The notes: generated by a model from the letters alone, not told the origin. A stretch of 8,325 nt of DNA from DATJWY01 sp035500775 (GCA_035500775.1 DATJWY010000305.1:1-8325), one strand, 5' to 3'; positions 1-5,766 are shown, counted from the stretch's first letter. Numbers and translations: made by a program.

Positions 1-134
1 GGGCGGCGATCAATGCCGCCTTCCTCGCGCATTACACCTCGCTGGCGCGGGCGCATTTCACCATCCGCCGGCTGGAACGGATCTTCGGGCATGAGGCGGT
101 GCAGGCGGCGGTGGAGCGGATCCGGGCGGAGTAA
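1..134 (+). CDS. C-terminal fragment of an unidentified protein
   Basis: The reading frame whose codons start at position 3 is open from the window edge to a TAA stop at 132-134, giving 43 visible residues. The end reads FGHEAVQAAVERIRAE. The piece is amphipathic and probably helical, rich in Ala, Arg and Glu, with no recognisable motif. Third-position GC is high, as in the other genes here, which supports real coding. I do not recognise the family from this tail, and the rest of the gene lies upstream of the window. The palindromic element E1 begins about 13 bp after the stop and may end or stabilise its transcript. Confidence 0.7.
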   Translation, partial: AAINAAFLAHYTSLARAHFTIRRLERIFGHEAVQAAVERIRAE

Positions 135-146
135 TGCCAACCGCCG

Positions 147-319
147 TAAGTCTTGACCGGCCAAGAAAGGCCAGGGCTCGGCCCTGGACCCGCTGGGGCC
201 GTACGGCCCCAGACCCCATGACTTTAAGAAAGTCAAACGGTTGGGGGTCTGGGGCCTCAAGGCCCCAGTGGGGGTCCAGGGGGCAAAGCCCCCCTGGTCT
301 TCCAGCGGTCAAGACATAA
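147..319. repeat. Nested palindromic intergenic element E1
   Basis: This is a large imperfect palindrome of about 170 bp made of smaller hairpins. Outer ends are GTCTTGACCG (150-159) and its perfect reverse complement (306-315). Inside, the left arm has CCAGGGC-tcg-GCCCTGG (171-187) and CTGGGGCC-gtac-GGCCCCAG (193-212). The centre has GACTTT-aag-AAAGTC (220-234). The right arm has CTGGGGCC-tcaa-GGCCCCAG (249-268) and CCAGGGGGC-aaa-GCCCCCCTGG (276-297). The same right-arm unit recurs in E2 and E3. No coding is apparent. It could be a REP/BIME-like or MITE-like unit, and as RNA it would act as a strong stem-loop at the end of the upstream gene. The rest of the gap (320-489) holds no clear promoter or gene. 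Confidence 0.88.
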
Positions 320-478
320 GGCCGCTGGTATGACAGGAACGCGCAGGGGGGCGGTTGGCGTCCCGCCGGGGCCGCTTTGCCAGCGCCGGCGGAGGCCTGC
401 CCCGCCCACCGGAACGTGAGCACGGCAGGGGTAGCGGCGAGGCCATTCTGAGCCGGTCCGTGCAATCATGCTGCGTGC

Positions 479-487
479 GGGGGAGAG
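479..487 (+). promoter_or_regulatory. Ribosome binding site deciding the GTG start of the sensor gene
   Basis: GGGGGAGAG is the only purine-rich Shine-Dalgarno-like run near the start of this reading frame. Its GGAG core lies about 4 nt before GTG at 490, which is slightly close. The competing ATG at 520 is preceded by a pyrimidine-rich CG stretch without such a site. Selection of the GTG is therefore reasonable but not certain. Confidence 0.45.
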
Positions 488-489
488 CC

Positions 490-2370
490 GTGCCAGAGAA
501 CCGACGCGCTCCCCGCGCGATGCGGGGGCCTGACGCCACACGGCCGTCCACCTTCAATCGGCTGCTGCTGCTGGTGCTCGTGGCCTGGGCGCTGGCGATG
601 GTCGTGCCGTCGTTCTATCAGGTCGCCCGCCCGCTCGCGTCGTTCGGGTTTTCGGCCGACAACAACGGCACGATCATCGATGTCACGAAGCCGTTCGCGG
701 CGCCGCAACAGTCACCGGCGACGCAGGCGGGCCTCGCGGTCGGCGACCGTATCGATCTGTCGCGGATGAGCTGCGCGGAACCCGGTAGCCGCGCCTGCGC
801 CGCGCTGGTGATGGTGCTCGGCGGATCGGGCGGCCTGCAATATACCTGGCCGGGGCGGGAGATCGACCTCGCGGTGCTGCCCGCGCGGGGCGGTGCGCCG
901 CGAATGGTGCATATGCGGGCCGCGCTGGCGCCGCTCGGTTGGGCCGACCGGCTGGTGCTGCTGGCGAACACCGTGGCGGGCGTGATGTTCGTGCTGGCTG
1001 CCTCGCGGCTCGTTTGGCTGCGGCCCGGCGTGTTGACCTGGGGCTTCTTTCTGTATGCGATCTGGTTCAACCCGGGCCAGACGTACGCCTACTACGCCCT
1101 GTTGCAGTTCTGGCCGCTCGCGCCGCTGGCCGAGCAGGCCGCCGAGGCGCTGGCGGTGGGTGCCGCCTATGCCGGGCTGCTGCTGTTCGCGCTGCGCTTC
1201 CCCGCGGATGCGCCGGACGAGTCGTGGCGTCCGGCGGAGCGCCTGGCTCCTTGGGTCGGCGTCGTGTGCGCCCTCCTGACGCTGCTGCCGGGCGCCAATC
1301 TGTTCGGCCGGCCTACCGAGCCATACGCAGCCGCATCGTACCTGGCAGGGTATGCGGTCAATGCCACCGTGCTCGCGGTGCTGCTCCTGCGCCGCCGCGG
1401 CCTGCATCCGCGCGACGAGCAGCGCATGCGCTGGGTCATCGCCGGCGCCGCCATCGGTCTGCCGAGCTACATCTTCGCCTCGATTTGCCAGGCCACGGGC
1501 CTGGTGGAGGAGATCTGGGGCAGTGCCCCGTCGCAAACCGCTGTCGGCTTGCTGTTCCTGGTCCAGGGCGTGCTGGGATATTTCGTGTGGGCCGCGGTCA
1601 GCCGGCCGCGCGTGGTCAGCGTCGCGATCCCGTTGCGCCACGGCACGGTCACCGCGGTGCTGACGCTGGCGCTCGGCATACCCGTGATGTTCGTGCACGA
1701 GCGCGTGGCGCAGTACCATGAAGAGTTGCATCTCCCGGAATGGATCTGGCCGCTGGTGGTCGCCCCGATCATGCTGATCGTGCTGCAACGGCTGCACGAG
1801 GTGGGGGTCGATCTGGTCGACCACGCCTTCAACCGAACCTACCACAGGGCCCGTCGCGGCTTGCAGCGGGCCGGCCGGGCGCTGGAGACGGCCGGCAGCT
1901 TCACCGCCATCGACCGCGTGCTGGTCGAGGACGCGGCGCGCAGCCTGCGCCTTGCGTCGGCCGCGGTGTTCCGCGTGGCGGACGGCACGGTGCACCGGAC
2001 GGAGCCCGCGGTCGGATGGGAGGGTACGTCCCTGCGCGTCCTTCAACGGGACACCGACGCCCTGGTCTTTGCCTGCCTGACCGACAGGCGGCCGATCCGG
2101 CTGCCGCCGGTCAGGAGGCATTGCCCAGGATGGCCGGAGGAGGAGCAGGCTCCATGCCTTGCCGTTCCTGTCTGCGGCAACGCGCCGGAAGGCGTCGCGG
2201 TCGTTCTCTACGGCCTGCACCGGACGGGCAGCGATATCACGGAGGACGAATGCGACGTGTTGCATGCCCTCGCCGTGCAGGCCGGGCGCGCCTATGACCG
2301 GGTGGAGGCCGAGACACTGCGTCGGGAGGTCCGCATCTTGCGCGCGCGGCTGTCCGCCCTGTCGGCGTGA
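490..2370 (+). CDS. Membrane sensor with PDZ-like, multi-TM and GAF domains, no output domain
   Basis: A 626-residue protein. From the chosen GTG start, one membrane helix lies at about 25-42. A PDZ-like domain with the signature SPATQAGLAVGDRI follows at about 59-130, probably periplasmic. About eight or nine hydrophobic helices lie between 154 and 434. A GAF-type domain spans about 470-600, and a heptad-like tail (EAETLRREVRILRARL) about 605-620. The arrangement resembles the sensory half of ComP-like histidine kinases, but the HisKA/HATPase region is absent: the protein stops cleanly after the helix where a kinase or other output would begin. Five cysteines (about 529, 545, 556, 562, 588) lie in the GAF region. 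The ligand is unknown. The GTG is preferred because GGGGGAGAG (479-487) precedes it; ATG at 520 (616 aa) is the alternative. An upstream TTG at 355 would add 45 residues of non-protein-like sequence. No partner regulator lies beside it. Confidence 0.82.
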   Translation: MPENRRAPRAMRGPDATRPSTFNRLLLLVLVAWALAMVVPSFYQVARPLASFGFSADNNGTIIDVTKPFAAPQQSPATQAGLAVGDRIDLSRMSCAEPGSRACAALVMVLGGSGGLQYTWPGREIDLAVLPARGGAPRMVHMRAALAPLGWADRLVLLANTVAGVMFVLAASRLVWLRPGVLTWGFFLYAIWFNPGQTYAYYALLQFWPLAPLAEQAAEALAVGAAYAGLLLFALRFPADAPDESWRPAERLAPWVGVVCALLTLLPGANLFGRPTEPYAAASYLAGYAVNATVLAVLLLRRRGLHPRDEQRMRWVIAGAAIGLPSYIFASICQATGLVEEIWGSAPSQTAVGLLFLVQGVLGYFVWAAVSRPRVVSVAIPLRHGTVTAVLTLALGIPVMFVHERVAQYHEELHLPEWIWPLVVAPIMLIVLQRLHEVGVDLVDHAFNRTYHRARRGLQRAGRALETAGSFTAIDRVLVEDAARSLRLASAAVFRVADGTVHRTEPAVGWEGTSLRVLQRDTDALVFACLTDRRPIRLPPVRRHCPGWPEEEQAPCLAVPVCGNAPEGVAVVLYGLHRTGSDITEDECDVLHALAVQAGRAYDRVEAETLRREVRILRARLSALSA

Positions 2371-2546
2371 TCCGCTGACAGGCCGCCCTGGTGTTCTCCT
2401 CTCCGGCCCGGCCGCCCAACAAACCACAGACTGATCCGCGGCCCAGGGAAATGACGGTCCGGGCATTGCCTCGCGGAGGTGTTGCGGCACTTTCCCCCCG
2501 TTCCGCCGTAGATTCTCGTCACTGCACTGAATACGGGACGCGTGTC

Positions 2547-3653
2547 ATGCGATCCGCCCTGTTCGCAATCGTCCTTGCGCTCGTGAGTTTCGCGACCGCC
2601 CACGCGGCCGACGACCCGGTTCTGGCCGAAGCGGTCGGCCTCCCCGGCACCGTCATGTTTCTCGACTCCGGTGCGCCAGGCATGGTTCTGGTTGTCGTGC
2701 GGGGGGATCGCACTCTGGTCCGCGGCTATGGCGAGACGGAGAAGGGCAACAAGCATGCCCCGGACGGCAGCAGCCTTCTTCGATTGAACTCGATCACCAA
2801 GGTCTTCACGGCCGAGGTGCTGGCTTCTCTCGTCGCCGAGCGCAAGCTTGCCCTCACTGACCCGTTGCAGCGCTTTGCTGGCGAGAAGGTGCCCGGGTTC
2901 GGCAACCGGCCCATCACGTTGCTGGACCTCGCAACGCACTCTGCCGCTCTGCCACGTGAAATGGGCGATGCTCCCGAGGGGACGCCTCCCCGTACGTGGC
3001 CCACGCGCGATGATCGCTGGAAATGGCTGCGCGGCTACGCGCTTCCCTGGTCACCCGGTACGATTGCCGCCTACTCCAACGTCGGCTTCGACCTCCTGGC
3101 CGACGCGATGGAGACAGCCGCGGGGCAGTCTTACACCGACCTCCTGCGCGACCGCGTTACGGGACCGCTGGGCATGACCGACACCGGCTTTGCGCCTAAA
3201 CCCGAGCAGTGTGCGCGCCTGATGGTCGGCTCCGGCCTCGGTGGCCCCGCATCGTGCGTCGATACTCACGCGACGGATGGAAGCGGCGGGCTCTATTCTA
3301 CCGGAAACGATATGGCGCGGTGGCTGCGCCACAACCTCGATGAAGCGAATGGCATTCTAGCAACGAGTCACGCGATCTACCGATCGCGCCAGTCAATGCC
3401 TGCCGCGATCGGCTTCGATGAGGCCGCGCCAATGGCCGGTCTGGGGCTCGGATGGGTGTTTGTGGCAGCGGAGGGAACTCGGCCGGCGCTTCTGGAGAAG
3501 AGTGGCGGCGGCGCGGGTTTCATGAGCTACATCGCGTTCGCCCCAGGCCGCGGGATTGGCCTGTTTGTCGCTGTAAGCCGCGTGGACTTTCCGATGTTTT
3601 TTGCTCTCACCGACGCCGCGAACAAGCTGATCGCCAGCCTTGTCACACGCTGA
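2547..3653 (+). CDS. ampH: AmpH-like D-Ala-D-Ala carboxypeptidase/endopeptidase
   Basis: A 368-residue serine hydrolase of the class C beta-lactamase / low-molecular-mass PBP fold. Residues 1-20 form a signal peptide ending AHA|AD, so the enzyme acts in the periplasm. The catalytic motifs are present: SxxK as S82-ITK85, YxN as Y176-SN178, and the KTG-type box as K318-SGG. Stretches such as LATHSAALPRE, WPTRDDRWKWL, AAYSNVGFDLLADA and GGLYSTGNDMARW match what I recall of E. coli AmpH almost segment by segment, and the length is close to the usual 385. AmpH trims and cuts peptidoglycan peptide cross-links and is implicated in recycling; it is not a strong beta-lactamase. The ATG at 2547 is chosen because it begins the signal peptide; in-frame upstream starts (GTG 2391) would bury it. 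Only a weak Shine-Dalgarno site (GGGACG) precedes it. It stands alone, 176 bp after the sensor gene. Confidence 0.9.
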   Translation: MRSALFAIVLALVSFATAHAADDPVLAEAVGLPGTVMFLDSGAPGMVLVVVRGDRTLVRGYGETEKGNKHAPDGSSLLRLNSITKVFTAEVLASLVAERKLALTDPLQRFAGEKVPGFGNRPITLLDLATHSAALPREMGDAPEGTPPRTWPTRDDRWKWLRGYALPWSPGTIAAYSNVGFDLLADAMETAAGQSYTDLLRDRVTGPLGMTDTGFAPKPEQCARLMVGSGLGGPASCVDTHATDGSGGLYSTGNDMARWLRHNLDEANGILATSHAIYRSRQSMPAAIGFDEAAPMAGLGLGWVFVAAEGTRPALLEKSGGGAGFMSYIAFAPGRGIGLFVAVSRVDFPMFFALTDAANKLIASLVTR

Positions 3654-3865
3654 TGACCGATTCGCCGTTGCCGGCACGAGACGGCGGTGCGCCAGCTTGA
3701 GCCTGCTACGCAAGCCACACGGCATGGCTGGGCGCTGTGGTTGCCTCTGATCGCCCGCGTTCACCCCTATCCGGCGCGTGTTGTGGGGATAGATGTGGGG
3801 ACGCGCCGAACTGCGGCGGAAAAAGATGATGTATTTCAGGCGATTGGATGATGCTGATTGCTGAT
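3654..3865. other. Non-coding gap after ampH
   Basis: No gene could be supported in this stretch. The ampH frame stays open for another 65 codons beyond its stop (3654-3851), but it lacks a convincing start site and contains no known motif. A short inverted repeat, CTATCC...GGATAG, lies around 3767-3792. There is no T-rich hairpin terminator for ampH. The stretch leads into the inverted-repeat element at 3866. Confidence 0.5.
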
Positions 3866-4011
3866 GTAATCGGGGCAAAACCCCGGGTAAGCAGGTGCAG
3901 CATAGCCACGGCTACGCAACGATAGCCGCAGAATTCTGCCATTTTTCGGCGCAACACCCCGGAATGATCCGTATTCGGTCCATGTCTGCCCGGGGATTTT
4001 GCCCCGATTAC
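3866..4011. repeat. Inverted-repeat (MITE-like) element upstream of the toxin-antitoxin operon
   Basis: Left arm 3866-3887 (GTAATCGGGGC-AAAA-CCCCGGG) and right arm 3989-4011 are reverse complements over about 22 bp, differing only by one extra base (AAAAC versus AAAATC read on the same strand). Each arm is also a small hairpin (CGGGG-caaaa-CCCCG and CGGGG-attttg-CCCCG). The interior is AT-richer than its surroundings and holds TAGCC-ac-GGCTA (about 3905-3916) and the perfect 12-mer palindrome GCAGAATTCTGC (about 3928-3939). No reading frame of note lies inside, and no clear target-site duplication is visible. It could be a non-autonomous transposable element or an intergenic repeat; its sequence is unrelated to E1-E3. 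Confidence 0.7.
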
Positions 4012-4037
4012 CGTCTCCGCCCAACCGGCCATTTTTC

Positions 4038-4066
4038 TCGACTCGGTTGCTTCAGTCTGATAACTC
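4038..4066 (+). promoter_or_regulatory. Tentative promoter of the toxin-antitoxin operon
   Basis: TCGACT (4038-4043) and TAACTC (4061-4066) are separated by 17 bp and are weak matches to sigma-70 boxes. If used, transcription would start only a few bases before the toxin start codon, giving a leaderless or nearly leaderless message. That fits the absence of any Shine-Dalgarno site before GTG 4073. A short dyad, CGTC-gt-GACG (4069-4078), spans the start codon and could be an operator, but it is too short to be convincing. Confidence 0.3.
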
Positions 4067-4072
4067 TACGTC

Positions 4073-4429
4073 GTGACGGAGCCACGCGGCCCGACCCTTG
4101 ATGTGCTGCTCGACCTCGACGGGCAGGTGCTCGTGGTGGACCCGGAGGGCGGCCATTGGGTCCGGTTCGTGGTGACGCGGGTGCCGGCCTCGCCGGAGAA
4201 GCCGCACGGGCTGGATTACTCGCTGACGCTGCACGGCCCGGATGGCGAGCGGCTGGTCGGCTTCGACAACGCCCATCCGGTGGCGAAGCAGAAGCGTGGC
4301 GAGCCGCAGGACCATCGCCACCGGCTGCGGACGATCAAGGCTTACGACTACCGGGACGCGGCGACGCTGCTCGGCGATTTTTGGACCACGGTGGACGCGG
4401 TGTTGCGCGAGAGAGGAGTGATCCCATGA
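4073..4429 (+). CDS. TumE-like (DUF6516) toxin of a type II toxin-antitoxin pair
   Basis: A 118-residue protein. The N-terminal half is beta-rich (VLLDLDGQVLVVDPEGGHWVRF), followed by an FDNAH segment (64-68), an HRHR stretch (81-84) and the family-typical tail YDYRDAATLLGDFWTTVDAV (91-110). The His-rich segment followed by Y-x-Y/F-x-x-A-x-x-LL-x-DF-W-x-x-V is what I associate with the TumE/DUF6516 toxin family. The biochemical target is not something I can state. The stop overlaps the start of the next gene as ATGA, so the two are translationally coupled, toxin first. The start is GTG with no visible ribosome binding site; the next in-frame GTG is at 4100, which would remove nine residues. 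Confidence 0.78.
   Translation: MTEPRGPTLDVLLDLDGQVLVVDPEGGHWVRFVVTRVPASPEKPHGLDYSLTLHGPDGERLVGFDNAHPVAKQKRGEPQDHRHRLRTIKAYDYRDAATLLGDFWTTVDAVLRERGVIP
4411..4418 (+). promoter_or_regulatory. Strong ribosome binding site of the antitoxin gene
   Basis: GAGAGGAG lies inside the end of the toxin gene, 7 nt before the antitoxin ATG at 4426. It contrasts with the absence of such a site before the toxin. The difference suggests that more antitoxin than toxin is made from one message. Confidence 0.65.
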
Positions 4430-4803
4430 CGACCCTGAAAGTGGGCATCGCCAGCTACGAGGACATGAAGGCCCGCACCCTGGCGGTGGCGCGCGGCGAG
4501 CACCGCATCGCGCCCGATGAGCCGAAGGTGTGGTTCACCTCGACGGAATCCTTCGCCAAGGTGCTGTCGGCGGGCAACCGCGACCTGTTGCGGGTGATCG
4601 TGGAGCAGGCGCCCGGCTCGCTCGACGAGTTGGCGCGGATCACCGGCAAGGCCAAATCGAACCTGTCGCGCACGCTGAAGACGATGGCAGGCTATGGCCT
4701 GGTCCGATTGGAACGGGGCGAGCGGGGGCGGATTACGCCGAAGGTCACCCATGATCGGGTGGAACTTGACCTGCCGCTCACCTGGTCGCGGAAGGCGAGC
4801 TGA
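4426..4803 (+). CDS. HVO_A0114-like winged-HTH antitoxin (TumA type)
   Basis: A 125-residue DNA-binding protein. A short N-terminal helix (SYEDMKARTLAVARGE) is followed by the segment WFTSTESFAKVLSAGNRDLL (36-55). A winged helix-turn-helix comes next, with helices around 56-72 and a recognition helix SNLSRTLKTMAGYGLV (78-93). The wing is LERGERGRITPKV and the end beta-rich (RVELDLPLTW). These match the HVO_A0114 family of putative DNA-binding proteins that pair with DUF6516 toxins. The expected role is to neutralise the upstream toxin and repress the shared promoter; both are inference from the family. A strong ribosome binding site GAGAGGAG (4411-4418) sits 7 nt before the ATG, unlike the toxin, which favours antitoxin production. 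The gene ends 21 bp from the 3' end of a convergent tRNA gene with no terminator between. Confidence 0.85.
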   Translation: MTTLKVGIASYEDMKARTLAVARGEHRIAPDEPKVWFTSTESFAKVLSAGNRDLLRVIVEQAPGSLDELARITGKAKSNLSRTLKTMAGYGLVRLERGERGRITPKVTHDRVELDLPLTWSRKAS

Positions 4804-4824
4804 GCGCGTAATTCTGTTTCGATA

Positions 4825-4914
<90 letters not shown>

Positions 4915-4961
4915 GTCGGGAGGGCAGGCCCGTCGCCGGGTGGCTGCCCCTGTAGCGCGCG

Positions 4962-4990
4962 CTTATATGGGCAGAGCGCGCGCCGCGCAA
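4962..4990 (-). promoter_or_regulatory. Promoter of tRNA-Ser
   Basis: On the minus strand, TTGCGC (4985-4990) and TATAAG (4962-4967) are separated by 17 bp. Transcription would begin around 4955 and give a leader of about 40 nt before the mature 5' end at 4914. Its -35 box lies 5 bp from that of the divergent rplU promoter. Confidence 0.65.
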
Positions 4991-4995
4991 CCGCG

Positions 4996-5023
4996 TTGAC
5001 AGCCGCGCGCCGATCTCTATAAA
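4996..5023 (+). promoter_or_regulatory. Sigma-70 promoter of rplU-rpmA
   Basis: A perfect TTGACA (4996-5001) and TATAAA (5018-5023) are separated by 16 bp, one of the best consensus matches in the window. The start of transcription is expected near 5030, giving a leader of about 130 nt before rplU. Confidence 0.8.
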
Positions 5024-5029
5024 CGCCGG

Positions 5030-5163
5030 CTTCCGGACCGGCGAGGCCCGGCCCGTCGGCGTGTCCGGCGGCCACCCCGCGGAGACGGACCCCGGGCGCC
5101 CCAGGCGCCCGAACGAAAAGAATTGGACGCGACAGAGCGCCCACAAACCGAAAGTACCGAACG
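5030..5163 (+). promoter_or_regulatory. Structured 5' leader of rplU
   Basis: The interval between the predicted transcription start and the rplU ATG is about 134 nt and contains no reading frame of note. It holds a perfect 8-bp stem, CGGGCGCC-cca-GGCGCCCG (5093-5111), followed by an A-rich unstructured stretch (GAACGAAAAGAATT) and only a weak ribosome binding site (GAAAG) before the start codon. Ribosomal protein operons are often controlled by their product binding the leader, and L21 leaders are known in Firmicutes. Whether this leader does so is inference. Confidence 0.4.
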
Positions 5164-5478
5164 ATGTTCGCAGTCATCCGCACCGGCGGAAAGCAGTACC
5201 GCGTGACGCCCAATGCCGTGCTGAAGGTCGAGAAGCTGGAAGCCGAGCCCGGCGCCACCGTGACCTTCGACGAAATCCTCGCCCTCGGCACCGAGGGCAA
5301 CGTGACCATCGGCGCCCCGCTCGTGGCCGGCGCCAAGGTCACCGCGACGGTGATCGCGCAGGACCGGCTCGAGAAGGTCATCATCTTCAAGAAGCGCCGC
5401 CGGCAGAACAGCCGCCGCAAGAATGGCCACCGTCAGCACGTGACCGTGCTGCGCGTCGGCGACATTGTCGCCGCCTGA
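5164..5478 (+). CDS. rplU: Large ribosomal subunit protein L21 (bL21)
   Basis: A 104-residue protein of the normal L21 size. The N-terminus MFAVIRTGGKQYRV and the basic stretch FKKRRRQNSRRKNGHRQ (74-90) ending in TVLRVGDI are signatures of the family. It binds 23S rRNA and sits near L20 in the 50S subunit. It is the first gene of the classical rplU-rpmA pair, 18 bp ahead of rpmA, and is expressed from the strong promoter at 4996-5023. Confidence 0.98.
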   Translation: MFAVIRTGGKQYRVTPNAVLKVEKLEAEPGATVTFDEILALGTEGNVTIGAPLVAGAKVTATVIAQDRLEKVIIFKKRRRQNSRRKNGHRQHVTVLRVGDIVAA

Positions 5479-5496
5479 TCAAGAGGAGCAGCTTCC

Positions 5497-5766
5497 ATGG
5501 CACATAAAAAGGCTGGCGGTTCGTCCCGCAACGGGCGCGATACGGAAGGCAAGCGCCTCGGCGTCAAGAAGTTCGGCGGTGAGCATGTCATTGCCGGCAA
5601 CATTATCATCCGCCAGCGCGGCACGCGCTGGAAGCCGGGCGTGAATGTCGGCGTCGGCCGCGACCACACCATCTTTGCCCTGACCGAGGGCCATGTGCGG
5701 TTCGAGCGCAAGGCCGAGGGCCGGGTGCACGTTTCCGTCGAGGCGCTGCCGCTCGCCGCTGAGTAA
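5497..5766 (+). CDS. rpmA: Large ribosomal subunit protein L27 (bL27)
   Basis: An 89-residue protein starting MAHKKAGGSSRNGRDTEGKR, the flexible L27 tail that reaches the peptidyl-transferase centre, followed by the conserved core GVKKFGGEHVIAGNIIIRQR. The start has the bacterial AHKK form with no N-terminal extension of the Firmicutes kind. AGAGGAG (5482-5488) is a good ribosome binding site. It is co-transcribed with rplU and followed by a terminator at 5807-5841. Confidence 0.98.
   Translation: MAHKKAGGSSRNGRDTEGKRLGVKKFGGEHVIAGNIIIRQRGTRWKPGVNVGVGRDHTIFALTEGHVRFERKAEGRVHVSVEALPLAAE

Noticed and set aside
171..297. Repeat unit considered as a CRISPR array
   Set aside because: The repeats are hairpins arranged as a mirror image, not direct repeats with regular spacers, and no cas gene is near.
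171..297. E1 considered as a simple rho-independent terminator
   Set aside because: There is no T-run after any stem, and the two-arm design with shared sequence at three loci is more than a terminator needs, although it may still slow polymerase.
134..319. Small plus-strand reading frame beginning at the ATG that overlaps the first stop codon
   Set aside because: It is made almost entirely of the palindromic element E1, and the predicted peptide is an accident of that repeat.
355..489. Upstream extension of the sensor gene from TTG at 355
   Set aside because: The added 45 residues are Arg, Gly and Pro rich with no ribosome binding site, and the GTG at 490 has GGGGGAGAG in front of it.
712..2490. 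Long open frame on the minus strand opposite the sensor gene
   Set aside because: Its composition (Gln, Arg, His, Gly rich with no hydrophobic core) is typical of an antisense shadow in GC-rich DNA, while the plus strand encodes clear membrane helices and a GAF domain.
2391..2546. Upstream extension of ampH from GTG at 2391
   Set aside because: It would put 52 residues ahead of a good signal peptide; the family starts at the signal peptide.
3654..3851. Open frame of 65 codons following ampH in the same frame
   Set aside because: There is no convincing start or ribosome binding site and no recognisable motif. It might be a decayed gene, but nothing shows it.
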